A stretch of DNA of 64,000 bases. Origin: Anaerotruncus massiliensis (ex Togo et al. 2026). Lineage in GTDB: Bacteria; Bacillota; Clostridia; Oscillospirales; Ruminococcaceae. The notes under the pieces were generated by a model, which saw only the letters and a program-made list of their open reading frames with translations, was not told the origin of the DNA and ran no database searches. Location of the stretch: the NCBI RefSeq assembly GCF_900199635.1, contig NZ_LT962687.1, positions 915,501 through 979,500 on the forward strand, in the 5' to 3' direction. Positions 51,831 through 60,232 of the stretch are shown one piece after another. The position numbers and the translations under genes are program-made. Position 1 is the stretch's first letter; each line of letters starts with the position of its first letter.

Positions 51831-52505
51831 ATGAATTACCACAACGTCCAGTTTGAGGCGAGCTACGGCACGTCGTCGCAGCTTCCGCCCTCCGACCTGC
51901 CCGAGATCGCCTTCGCGGGGCGCTCCAACGTGGGAAAGAGCTCGATGATCAACAAGCTCTTCAACCGCAAGGGGCTCGCGCGGGTGTCGGCGGTGCCGGG
52001 CAAGACGGCGACGATCAACTTTTTCCATGCGGACGGCATCCGTTTCGCGGATCTGCCCGGCTACGGCTACGCGAAGGTCTCGAAGGGGGAGAAGCGCCGC
52101 TGGGCGGAGTTGATCGAGGGGTATTTCGCGCAGGACCGCGACCTGCGGGTCGTCTTCCAGCTCATCGACATGCGCCATCCGCCGACGGCGGACGACCTGA
52201 CGATGATCGACTTTTTGATCGACCGGGAGCTGCCCTTCGTGGCCGTGCTGACCAAGGCGGATAAGCTCTCCAAGAAGCAGCGGGAGGAACGCCTCGCCGC
52301 GCTGGAACGCGAGCTGCCCTGCGCCGACCAGATCATCAAGATTCCCTTCTCCGCCGAGACGGGCGAGGGGGTCGACGCGGTTAAGGCGATCGTCGCGGAG
52401 ATCGAGCGGGACTGCGCCGAGGAGGCGCGGGAGGAGGACGACCGCGCCTCGATGGACGCGCGCGAGGCCGAGAAGGACGCGGGCGGCTATGCCGACGACA
52501 TGTAA
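51831..52505 (+). CDS. engB: Ribosome biogenesis GTP-binding protein EngB/YsxC
   Basis: A 224-residue YihA-type GTPase involved in 50S assembly. G1 GRSNVGKSSMINK, G3 DLPGYGYAKV, G4 TKADK and G5 SAETGEG are visible. Residues after about 195 form an acidic Glu/Asp-rich tail longer than usual. AAGGGGCGGGAGCC precedes the ATG. Confidence 0.97.
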   Translation: MNYHNVQFEASYGTSSQLPPSDLPEIAFAGRSNVGKSSMINKLFNRKGLARVSAVPGKTATINFFHADGIRFADLPGYGYAKVSKGEKRRWAELIEGYFAQDRDLRVVFQLIDMRHPPTADDLTMIDFLIDRELPFVAVLTKADKLSKKQREERLAALERELPCADQIIKIPFSAETGEGVDAVKAIVAEIERDCAEEAREEDDRASMDAREAEKDAGGYADDM

Positions 52506-52528
52506 AATCTGACGAAAGACGTGATCAT

Positions 52529-53830
52529 ATGTTTGTATCCGACTGCCTGGGGCTCAACGCCCTCGGACACCTGACGATCGGCGGGCGGGATACCGTCGAG
52601 CTGGCGCAGACCTACGGCACCCCCCTCTATGTCATGGACGAGGACGAGATCCGCCGCGCGTGCGAAAGCTACCGTGAGTCGGTCAACCGCTACTACGGCG
52701 GCCGGGGGCTCGTGACCTACGCGAGCAAGGCGTTCTGCTGCAAGGCGGTCTGCCGGATCGTGGCGGAGGAGGGGCTCGGACTCGACGTGGTGTCGGGGGG
52801 CGAGCTCTACACCGCCAAAAGCGTCGGCTTCCCGCCCGAGCGCATCTTTTTCCACGGCAACAACAAGACGGTGCAGGAGCTGATCGAGGCGCTCGAATAC
52901 GGGGTGGGCACGATCGTCGTCGACAACTTTGACGAGCTCATGCTGCTCGACCAGCTCGCCGTCAGCCGGGGCAAGGTCGCGGAGATCCTCTTCCGCATCA
53001 AGCCGGGCATCGACGCGCACACCCACGACTTCGTGCGCACCGGCCAGATCGACAGCAAGTTCGGCCTCGCGCTCGAGACGGGCGAGGCGATGGAGGCGGT
53101 CCGGCAGGCCGTCGGCATGAAGGGGGTCCGCCTCAAGGGCGTCCACTGCCACATCGGCTCGCAGATCTTTGACATCGAGCCGTTCGAGCACGCCGCCGAG
53201 GTGATGCTCGGCTTCATGGCGGACGTGAAGGCGGAGACGGGCCGGGAGCTCGAGATCCTCGACCTGGGCGGCGGCTTCGGCATCAAATACCTGCCCGAGC
53301 ACGACCCCGTCCAGTACGACCGCTATATGCAGCGGGTCGCGGGCGCGGTCGAGCGCACCTGCAAGGCGCGCGGGCTGCGCACCCCCTTCATCGTCATCGA
53401 GCCGGGCCGCTCGATCGTCGGCCCCGCGGGGCTGACTCTCTACACGGCGGGCGCGGTCAAGGAGATCCCCGGCGTGCGCACCTACCTGTCGGTGGACGGC
53501 GGCATGGGGGACAACCCGCGCTACATCCTCTATCAGGCGCCCTACGAGGCGATGGTCGCCAACCGGGCCGCAGAGCCCAAGACCCGCACCGTCACCCTCG
53601 CGGGCCGGTGCTGCGAGTCGGGCGATCTGATCGGCGAGCACATGCAGATGCAGGAGGCGCGCGCGGGCGACATCATCGCCGTGCTGGCCACCGGCGCCTA
53701 CAACTATGCGATGGCCTCCAACTACAACCGCATCCCCCGGCCGCCCGTGGTCATGCTGCGGGAGGGGCGGGCGCGCGTCGTCGTCCGTCGGGAGAGCTAC
53801 GAGGACCTCGTGCGGAACGATGAGGACTGA
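52529..53830 (+). CDS. lysA: Diaminopimelate decarboxylase
   Basis: A 433-residue fold-type III PLP enzyme converting meso-diaminopimelate to lysine. The PLP Lys is in TYASKAF (about residue 66), the Gly-rich phosphate site is LGGGFGI, and the active-site Cys is in CCESGD. The ribosome binding site is weak. It lies 23 bp after engB, so may be read through from lon, and 12 bp before the SHOCT gene. Confidence 0.96.
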   Translation: MFVSDCLGLNALGHLTIGGRDTVELAQTYGTPLYVMDEDEIRRACESYRESVNRYYGGRGLVTYASKAFCCKAVCRIVAEEGLGLDVVSGGELYTAKSVGFPPERIFFHGNNKTVQELIEALEYGVGTIVVDNFDELMLLDQLAVSRGKVAEILFRIKPGIDAHTHDFVRTGQIDSKFGLALETGEAMEAVRQAVGMKGVRLKGVHCHIGSQIFDIEPFEHAAEVMLGFMADVKAETGRELEILDLGGGFGIKYLPEHDPVQYDRYMQRVAGAVERTCKARGLRTPFIVIEPGRSIVGPAGLTLYTAGAVKEIPGVRTYLSVDGGMGDNPRYILYQAPYEAMVANRAAEPKTRTVTLAGRCCESGDLIGEHMQMQEARAGDIIAVLATGAYNYAMASNYNRIPRPPVVMLREGRARVVVRRESYEDLVRNDED

Positions 53831-53842
53831 GGGGGCGCGGAG

Positions 53843-54184
53843 ATGAAAAAACAGGTGCGCGTCCGCCCGGGCAAGGGACAGTCGGCCGTCGGGGCCGTCG
53901 TCGGCGCGGTCTTTGTCCTGCTCGGTATTTTCATGGTGATTCCCGCCTTCGGGCCGTTCGGTATTTTCTGGACACTGATCGCGGCCGTCATCACGGCGGT
54001 CAACCTGCTGAACGCTTTTTCCAAAAAGGGCGTGACAAGCTGCCGCATCGAGATCGACGAGGCGGACGCGCCGGAGGAGCCGATCGAGCGGCGGCTGGAA
54101 CGCCTGCGGGGGCTCTATGAGCAGCGGCTGATCTCCGAGGAGGAGTACCAAACAAAAAAGGCGGAGCTGCTGGAAAAGCTCTGA
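53843..54184 (+). CDS. Small membrane protein with SHOCT domain
   Basis: A 113-residue protein with two hydrophobic helices (about 16-36 and 42-58) and a C-terminal SHOCT motif (LERLRGLYEQRLISEEEYQTKKAELLEKL, here only described: residues 84-113). SHOCT is a short oligomerisation module. Function unknown. Likely co-transcribed with lysA; a terminator follows. Confidence 0.85.
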   Translation: MKKQVRVRPGKGQSAVGAVVGAVFVLLGIFMVIPAFGPFGIFWTLIAAVITAVNLLNAFSKKGVTSCRIEIDEADAPEEPIERRLERLRGLYEQRLISEEEYQTKKAELLEKL

Positions 54185-54189
54185 AAGCG

Positions 54190-54217
54190 GCCGGGCGGGT
54201 GTTTCCGCCCGGCTTTT
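54190..54217 (+). terminator. Terminator after the SHOCT gene
   Basis: 9-bp stem GCCGGGCGG/CCGCCCGGC, loop GTGTTT, then TTTT. Confidence 0.8.
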
Positions 54218-54281
54218 CGCGCCCTTTCCCGGTGTGAAGCGGCAGCGCGAAAAAAATGTAGCGCTTTCACGCATAAAAGTC

Positions 54282-54310
54282 TTTACTTTCGTAAACTAAA
54301 ATGATAAAAT
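54282..54310 (+). promoter_or_regulatory. Promoter of yerC
   Basis: TTTACT (54282-54287), 17-bp AT-rich spacer, TAAAAT (54305-54310). Confidence 0.65.
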
Positions 54311-54346
54311 GCAGACAGTGCAAATATCATTTGTGGAGGCGATCGT

Positions 54347-54634
54347 TTGAATACGAAACTCAAGGACATGAACGTCGACTATCTCTTTAAAGCCATCCTC
54401 TCCCTCGAAACGATGGACGAGTGTTATAATTTCTTCGACGACCTGTGCACCGTGCCCGAGCTCAAGGCGCTCTCCCAGCGCCTCGAGGTGGCCCGCATGC
54501 TCAGCGAGGGGCGCGTCTACAGCGACATCGTCGCCAAGACGGGCGCTTCCACCGCGACGATCAGCCGGGTGAACCGCTCCCTCAACTACGGCAGCGACGG
54601 CTACAAGGTGGTCTTCGAGCGGGTGAAGGACTGA
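54347..54634 (+). CDS. yerC: YerC/TrpR-like DNA-binding protein
   Basis: A 95-residue protein of the YerC/YecD TrpR-related family, with FFDDLCTVPELKALSQRLE and the helix-turn-helix YSDIVAKTGASTATISRVNR. Regulatory targets are unknown. Start is TTG at 54347, seven bases after GGAGG. It overlaps the methyltransferase gene by one base (TGATG). Confidence 0.92.
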   Translation: MNTKLKDMNVDYLFKAILSLETMDECYNFFDDLCTVPELKALSQRLEVARMLSEGRVYSDIVAKTGASTATISRVNRSLNYGSDGYKVVFERVKD

Positions 54635-55371
54635 TGCCCTACCACGCCTTTGCCGCCTATTACGACCGGCTGATGGAGCAGGTCGACTACCGGCGGCGCG
54701 CGCAATATTTCGATTCTGTCATCAGGCAGCATCTCAGCGTGGCCGAAAAGCCCATCCTGCTCGATCTGGCGTGCGGGACGGGGAGCCTTTCGGTCGAGCT
54801 TTCCCGCCTCGGCTACGACGTGATCGGGGTGGACGGCAGCGCGGACATGCTGTCTGAAGCTGCGTCCAAGGGCGCGGGGGAAATCCTCTGGCTCTGCCAG
54901 GACTTTTCCTCCCTCGACCTCTACGGCACGGTGGACGCGGCGGTCTGCGCGCTCGACAGCCTCAACCACATCACCGACGAGACGGCGCTCGAGGCCGCGA
55001 TCGGGCGGGTGGCCCTCTTCACCGCGCCGGGCGGCGTCTTCGTCTTTGACGTGAACACCCCCTACAAGCACCGGGAAATCCTCGGGCAGAACACCTTCGT
55101 CTACGACCTCGGGGACCTCTACTGCGTATGGCAGAACGCCACCGACGACACCCTGCTCACCGAGATCACGCTCGACTTTTTCGTACGGGAGAAAACCCTC
55201 TACGCGCGGGAGGGGGAGAGCTTCTGCGAGCGCGGCTATTCGCACGATACGCTCGCCGGAATTCTCGACCGCGCCGGCTTCGAGCTGCTCGCGGTCTACG
55301 CGGGGGACACCTTCGACCCGGTGGGGGAGACGACCCAGCGCGCCGTCTACGCGGCGCGCCGCAGGGGATAA
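54634..55371 (+). CDS. SAM-dependent class I methyltransferase
   Basis: A 245-residue Rossmann-fold methyltransferase. Motif I is LDLACGTGSLS (about residues 44-54), followed by GVDGSADML and a DSLNHI region near residue 108. The substrate is unknown; the family includes many small-molecule methyltransferases. It starts on the last base of the yerC stop codon, so is translationally coupled. Confidence 0.9.
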   Translation: MPYHAFAAYYDRLMEQVDYRRRAQYFDSVIRQHLSVAEKPILLDLACGTGSLSVELSRLGYDVIGVDGSADMLSEAASKGAGEILWLCQDFSSLDLYGTVDAAVCALDSLNHITDETALEAAIGRVALFTAPGGVFVFDVNTPYKHREILGQNTFVYDLGDLYCVWQNATDDTLLTEITLDFFVREKTLYAREGESFCERGYSHDTLAGILDRAGFELLAVYAGDTFDPVGETTQRAVYAARRRG

Positions 55372-55394
55372 GAAACGGAAAGGAACTTTCAGAT

Positions 55395-56267
55395 ATGGGA
55401 AAACTGATTCGCGCCATCGCGGGGGACGGCTCGCTCGTCTGCACCGCGGTGGACTCGACCGATATCGCCGCCGAGGCGGAGCGGGTCCACAGGACCTCCG
55501 CCACGGTGACGGCCGCGCTCGGGCGGCTGATGACCGCCGCCTCGATCATGGGTAGCCAGCTCAAAAACGAGGGGGACAGCGTCACGGTGCGGCTGGCCGG
55601 CGGAGGGCCCGCCGGCTCGCTCATCGCGGTGTCCGACGCGCGGGGCAACCCGCGCGGCTACGTCGCCAACCCCGTCGTGGAAATTCCACTCAACCGCTAC
55701 GGCAAGCTGGACGTGGCGGGCGCGGTGGGCAAAAACGGCACCCTCACCGTCATCAAGGACGTGGGCCTGCCCGAGCCGTCGATCGGCTCGGTGCCGATCG
55801 TCTCGGGGGAGATTGCCGAGGACGTGACGAGCTACTACGCGGTCAGCGAGCAGACGCCGACCGTCTGCGCGCTCGGCGTGCTCGTGAACCCCGAGCTCAC
55901 CGTGCGGGCGGCGGGCGGTTACCTCGTACAGCTGCTGCCGGGCGCGGGGGAGGACACGATCGCGCGGCTGGAGGAGAACATCAACGCGGTGAAGCCCGTC
56001 TCGACGATGATCGACGAGGGGATGGGACCCCGGGAGATCATTGAAACGGTGCTCGCGGGCTTTTTCCCCGAGATTCTGGACGAGCGGGAGGTCCGTTACC
56101 GCTGCACCTGTTCCAAGCAGCGGGTCGAGCGGGCGCTCCTCAGCATCGGCCGCGAGGACCTCGAAAAGCTCGCCGAGGAACAGGAGACCACCGAGGTGGC
56201 CTGCCACTTCTGTGATAAAAAGTACACCTTTACCCGCGCGGAGCTGGAAGCCCTGCTGCGGCGCTGA
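55395..56267 (+). CDS. hslO: Hsp33 redox-regulated chaperone
   Basis: Hsp33 (290 residues), a holdase activated when oxidation releases its zinc. The C-terminal zinc site is CTC (RCTCSK) and CHFC, 30+ residues apart; the substrate-binding core includes GGGPAGSLIAVSDARG and RNG-type beta strands. It sits in the yerC transcript, 23 bp after the methyltransferase gene. Confidence 0.95.
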   Translation: MGKLIRAIAGDGSLVCTAVDSTDIAAEAERVHRTSATVTAALGRLMTAASIMGSQLKNEGDSVTVRLAGGGPAGSLIAVSDARGNPRGYVANPVVEIPLNRYGKLDVAGAVGKNGTLTVIKDVGLPEPSIGSVPIVSGEIAEDVTSYYAVSEQTPTVCALGVLVNPELTVRAAGGYLVQLLPGAGEDTIARLEENINAVKPVSTMIDEGMGPREIIETVLAGFFPEILDEREVRYRCTCSKQRVERALLSIGREDLEKLAEEQETTEVACHFCDKKYTFTRAELEALLRR

Positions 56268-56281
56268 AAGGAGGCCGTCGG

Positions 56282-57589
56282 ATGGGACTGCGGAAGATCG
56301 CCGCCCTGCTGGCGGCCTGTCTTTTTTTGGCGGGGTGCGCGCCGCAGGCCGCCCCCGCGGCGGCTTCGGCCGCGGAGCCATCCGCGCCCGCCCCGGCCGG
56401 GCGCGCCGCCTCCGCCGAACCGCCGGGATCAAAATCGGAACCCGGCCCGGAACCGGGTGGGACCTACCGGCTTGATCCGCCCCGCTTTCTCGAGCGGAAG
56501 GACTGGAAGCTCTGCCCGCTGGCGGAGGACTACCTCACGCTCGACGGGGAGGCGTTTGCCGCGAAATACCCCGACGACGCGCTGTGGGAGCAGGGGGCGT
56601 CCGGCCGCCTGCTCTTCGACGGGCGTTCCACCGCCCCGGTGATCGCGGGCATCTCGGTCGGCGACTCGTTCACCCGGGTGCGGGAGAGGCTGGGCGCGCC
56701 GCAGTTCGGCTTTTCGCCCGACGACGTGACCGGCGCGCCGGGGAAGGGCGCCGGCTTTTACGCCACCTACGCGGGCTACCGAACGCGGGAGTTCTCCGTC
56801 GCGTTTGAGGGCGAGGCGGGCGGCGAGGTCCGGTCGATCTGCATCTGCAGGCGGTATCCGCTGCCGGAGGAGCGCCGGGACATGCTCCCGGTGCTCGCGG
56901 CGCACGCACCATGGTACGAGGTCGGCGGCAATGACGCCGACGCCGACGCCGACTGGAAGCGCTGCTTCGGGGAGGACGCGCCGGTGTGGTATGAGCAGCT
57001 TGGGCGCGGTTCGATGACGCTCTTCTGCGGCTACGGCTTCATTTCGATGAGCACCGGCGAGGAGGACGTCTATCAGGTCTACGCCGACTACGAGGGGGAT
57101 ATTCCGGACATCCCGGAGGTGGAGGTCTTGAAGGCCGACTGGCCCGAGCGGCAGATTTGGGGAATCTACGACGAACTGGTATGGGTGCGCGCGGCGGCCG
57201 CCAACCGGAAAAGCAGCCGCTCCCCGGATGGGAATATCTTTGCCTTCGCGGTCAGCGACGGCCTCTTTGAACGGGCGTACGTCCAATTCCACTGGCTGGA
57301 CGCCTCCCACCCCGACCGGCAGGTCCGTTTTGGACATCACTCCAGTATCGCGGGCTTCCTCAGCGACCGCTACCTGCTCGAAACGAACATGCTAGGCCCG
57401 CACGTCTACGACATCGAAAAGGACGAGATCGTCTTTTCGGAGCCGCTGGAGGACGGGCTGGGCATCCGCGGCGACCTGCGGGTCGACCAGACCCACCGCC
57501 GCGTCCTCGACGGGGACGGAAACGTCTGGTACGTTTACGATTTCGCGTCCGACGGCACGCTGGCCATCGAGCGGCGGATCGACCCATAA
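56282..57589 (+). CDS. Lipoprotein, unknown function
   Basis: A 435-residue lipoprotein; lipobox LFLAGC, then an Ala/Pro/Ser-rich linker of about 50 residues. Residues 120-180 contain a block (GISVGDSFTRVRERLGAPQFG) that looks like a small outer-surface repeat domain; the C-terminal 130 residues have propeller-like strands (SPDGNIFAFAVSDG, NVWYVYDFASDG). It may be distantly related to the lipoproteins at 33-36.7 kb. Its start is 14 bp after hslO and follows AAAGGAGG. Confidence 0.75.
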   Translation: MGLRKIAALLAACLFLAGCAPQAAPAAASAAEPSAPAPAGRAASAEPPGSKSEPGPEPGGTYRLDPPRFLERKDWKLCPLAEDYLTLDGEAFAAKYPDDALWEQGASGRLLFDGRSTAPVIAGISVGDSFTRVRERLGAPQFGFSPDDVTGAPGKGAGFYATYAGYRTREFSVAFEGEAGGEVRSICICRRYPLPEERRDMLPVLAAHAPWYEVGGNDADADADWKRCFGEDAPVWYEQLGRGSMTLFCGYGFISMSTGEEDVYQVYADYEGDIPDIPEVEVLKADWPERQIWGIYDELVWVRAAAANRKSSRSPDGNIFAFAVSDGLFERAYVQFHWLDASHPDRQVRFGHHSSIAGFLSDRYLLETNMLGPHVYDIEKDEIVFSEPLEDGLGIRGDLRVDQTHRRVLDGDGNVWYVYDFASDGTLAIERRIDP

Positions 57590-57590
57590 G

Positions 57591-57622
57591 AAAAGCGGCC
57601 CGCCGGACGGCGGGCCGCTTTT
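57591..57622. terminator. Bidirectional terminator between the lipoprotein gene and nth
   Basis: 14-bp perfect stem (57591-57604 with 57609-57622, loop GGAC) that begins with A4 and ends with T4, so it works for both convergent genes. Confidence 0.85.
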
Positions 57623-57631
57623 CATGCCATG

Positions 57632-58276
57632 TCATTTCACCTTGTATGTATCCTTGTAGTGCTTGCAGCAGACGTTCAGCACGCATTTGTCGCATTGGGG
57701 CCGCCGCGCGATGCAGACGGCGCGGCCGTGCAGCACCAGCCGGTGGCAGAAGTTGTTGGACTCGGCGGGCGGCAGCAGCGGTCGGAGCTGTTCCTCCACC
57801 TTGGCGGGGTCCTTGCTGTCGGTGAGGCCGAGCAGGTTGGTGATGCGGATGCAGTGGGTGTCGCAGACGATCGCGGGCTTCCCGTAGACGTCGCCCACCA
57901 CGAGGTTCGCGGTCTTGCGCCCGATGCCGGGGAGCTTGGTCAGCTCCTCGACCGTGTCGGGGAGCACGCCGTCGTACTGCTCCATCAGCATCCGGCACAT
58001 CGCGACGATGTCCTTCGCCTTGGTGTGGTAGAAGCCGCAGGGCTTCACGATCGCCTCCACGTCGGCGACGTCCGCCTCCGCGAAGTCCCGGACGCTCTGG
58101 TATTTCTGGAAGAGATCGACGCAGACGATGTTGACCCGCGCGTCGGTGCACTGCGCGGCCAGACGGGTGGCGATCATCAGCTCGTGGGGCTTTTGGTAGT
58201 CGAGGGAGCAGATCGCGTCGGGGTATTCCGCTTTCAGCAGCTCCACCGCCTGCAGGGCGGCTTTTTTCTTGTTCAT
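57632..58276 (-). CDS. nth: Endonuclease III
   Basis: A 214-residue DNA glycosylase/AP lyase for oxidised pyrimidines. The helix-hairpin-helix LPGIGRKTANLV carries the catalytic Lys and DTHCIR the catalytic Asp. The [4Fe-4S] loop is C-x6-C-x2-C-x5-C (CIARRPQCDKC...). Conserved length. It is 12 bp downstream of the chromate transporter genes and probably co-transcribed with them. Confidence 0.97.
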   Translation of the reverse strand: MNKKKAALQAVELLKAEYPDAICSLDYQKPHELMIATRLAAQCTDARVNIVCVDLFQKYQSVRDFAEADVADVEAIVKPCGFYHTKAKDIVAMCRMLMEQYDGVLPDTVEELTKLPGIGRKTANLVVGDVYGKPAIVCDTHCIRITNLLGLTDSKDPAKVEEQLRPLLPPAESNNFCHRLVLHGRAVCIARRPQCDKCVLNVCCKHYKDTYKVK

Positions 58277-58288
58277 GGGGAACCTCCT

Positions 58289-58879
58289 TTAAGGAATCAT
58301 GGGCAGCGCGGCGTGGAAGACGAATCCCAGCGCGCCGGAGATGCAGATGAGCCAGATGGGATGCAGCTTTTTGCGCCAGCGGCTGACCGCGAAGACGATC
58401 ACGCCGATCAGGATGGCGCGCCAGCTGATGTGGGGCAGCGTCCAGAAGTAGAGCAGGGCGTGGGGGGAGAGGCCGCCGAGGGTGATCGCGGTGAAGATCG
58501 AGAGCGCGGCCGACGCGACGAGGGCGACGACGGCGGGGCGCAGGCCGTAAAAGACGGCCTTCACATAGATGTTCTCCTGAATGCGGCCGAACCACTTCGC
58601 GACGATGAGGATGATGAGGAAGGAGGGGAGCACGACGCCGAGGGTGGCACAGACGGCGCCGGCGACGCCCGACTGGGACATGCCCACAAAGGTGGCGATG
58701 TTGACCGCGAAGGGGCCGGGGGTGGACTCGCTGATGGCGATGAAATCGATGAGCTGCTGCTGGGTGAGCCAGCCGTGCGAGAGGATGTCCTGCTGGATCA
58801 TCGGGATCATCGCGTAGCCGCCGCCGAAGGTGAAAAGCCCGATCTTGAAAAAGGTGAGGAAGAGGTAGAGGTTGATCAT
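58289..58879 (-). CDS. Chromate transporter, half-size subunit B
   Basis: A 196-residue short-chain CHR-family protein with about six membrane helices. The family motifs FKIGLFTFGGGYAMIP and SESTPGPFAVN are present. Half-size CHR proteins come in pairs that form one functional transporter; the partner overlaps it by four bases. The physiological substrate in anaerobes may be another oxyanion rather than chromate. Confidence 0.93.
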   Translation of the reverse strand: MINLYLFLTFFKIGLFTFGGGYAMIPMIQQDILSHGWLTQQQLIDFIAISESTPGPFAVNIATFVGMSQSGVAGAVCATLGVVLPSFLIILIVAKWFGRIQENIYVKAVFYGLRPAVVALVASAALSIFTAITLGGLSPHALLYFWTLPHISWRAILIGVIVFAVSRWRKKLHPIWLICISGALGFVFHAALPMIP

Positions 58880-59454
58880 TTGCCGTCACCTCCCGCCGCT
58901 TCCGGGTTCCTGCGCGCGATCACAAGCTGGCGGACGACGCCGGCCGCGCCCGAGAGAACGAGCAGAAGGATCACGCTGACGTTGAAAAAGGAGGCCGCGA
59001 GGAAATCGATCAGGATGACGATCGCGACGAAGTTGGTGCGGGGGACCTGCTTGCCGAGCTTGATAACGGCGTTGAGGATGAGCACGACGACGCCCGCGCG
59101 GATGCCGTCGAACACCCAGGTCAGCCAGGTGAACCGCTGGTACTGCATGATGAAGAGGGAGAGCACCGCGATGATGAGGAAGGAGGGCAGCGCGACCCCG
59201 AGGGTTGCGGAAGCGGCCCCCCAGAACCCGGCGACGCGGTAGCCGATGAAGGTGGCTGAGTTGATGGAGACGGGCCCGGGGGTCGCCTCGGAGATGGCGA
59301 GCACGTCGAGCATCTCCTCGTCGCTGATCCACTGGTGGGTTTCCACCGCCTCCCGGTGGATGAGGGGGATCATCGCGTAGCCGCCCCCGAAGGTGAAGAG
59401 GCCGATCTTGAAGAAGGCGGCGAACAGTCTTAAAAGCGGGTGATTCTTTTTCAT
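58876..59454 (-). CDS. Chromate transporter, half-size subunit A
   Basis: A 192-residue CHR-family protein, the first of the pair, with FKIGLFTFGGGYAMIP and SEATPGPVSIN. I place the start at 59454; no strong ribosome binding site is visible. Frame extension to 59604 would cover the leader and promoter. It overlaps subunit B by four bases (ATGA). Confidence 0.92.
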   Translation of the reverse strand: MKKNHPLLRLFAAFFKIGLFTFGGGYAMIPLIHREAVETHQWISDEEMLDVLAISEATPGPVSINSATFIGYRVAGFWGAASATLGVALPSFLIIAVLSLFIMQYQRFTWLTWVFDGIRAGVVVLILNAVIKLGKQVPRTNFVAIVILIDFLAASFFNVSVILLLVLSGAAGVVRQLVIARRNPEAAGGDGK

Positions 59455-59574
59455 GTGCGATTCAGACTCTTTTCCACAGGCGACGCCTGTTTGATCAGCC
59501 GCGCGCCCAGGGGAACCCCTGACGAACCCGCGGCCCCGCGGGCGGGGCCGGCCGGAAAATGCGGTTACGCGTTT

Positions 59575-59604
59575 ATTATACCCCGAAACGACAGGCCCCG
59601 TCAA
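59575..59604 (-). promoter_or_regulatory. Promoter of the chromate transporter operon
   Basis: Minus strand: TTGACG (59604-59599), 18-bp spacer, TATAAT (59580-59575). The ~120-nt leader holds several hairpins, one being ACAGGCG/CGCCTGT near 59481-59495. Confidence 0.7.
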
Positions 59605-59678
59605 ACAATCTGAATAAATGTTACTGTTTTGTCATAAGCTACAGAAAGGAAAATTTTGTATGGAAGAGGGGAACGCCC

Positions 59679-60146
59679 ATGACCATCCGCCTCAAACCCC
59701 TTGCGGTCTCGGTGGCCGTCCCGCTGGCCGGCGGGCTGCTCAGCAACTGGCTTTCAGGGGACGTCCGCGCGGTCTACGAATCGCTCGATCTGCCCGCCTT
59801 CGCGCCGCCCGCATGGATATTCGGGGTCGTGTGGCCGCTGCTCTACCTGCTGCTGGGGATCGCGGCCTATCTCATATGGGAGAAGCCCGCCTCCTCCGCG
59901 CGCACGCAGGCGCTCACTTTTTACGGCGCGCAGCTCCTCCTCAATTTCCTCTGGAGCCCGCTCTTCTTCCGGTTCGGGCTTTTCCGTTTTGCCTTCTGGG
60001 AGCTGTGCGCCCTTTTCGCGCTCGCCGCGGTCACCGCGGCCTGCTTCGCGATGCTCTCCCGGCGCACACTCTGGCTCACGGCGCCCTATCTCTGCTGGCT
60101 GCTCTACGCGGCGGCGCTCAACCGGGCGGTCGCGGCGCTGAATTGA
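59679..60146 (+). CDS. tspO: TspO/MBR family membrane protein
   Basis: A 155-residue five-helix TspO protein, a tryptophan-rich sensory or porphyrin-binding membrane protein. The family signature YESLDLPAFAPPAWIFGVVWP...LYLLLGIAAYLIW is present in helices 1-2. The ATG at 59679 follows AGAGGGGAACGCCC. No obvious partner; heme or stress ligand binding is known for other family members. Confidence 0.92.
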   Translation: MTIRLKPLAVSVAVPLAGGLLSNWLSGDVRAVYESLDLPAFAPPAWIFGVVWPLLYLLLGIAAYLIWEKPASSARTQALTFYGAQLLLNFLWSPLFFRFGLFRFAFWELCALFALAAVTAACFAMLSRRTLWLTAPYLCWLLYAAALNRAVAALN

Positions 60147-60232
60147 CCGCATCCTCTATCAATTTTTTTACCGCTGTGGTAGAATAGGGAAAAGGCCCGC
60201 GGGCAAAACGACGGAAGAAAAAAGGTGCGCAG

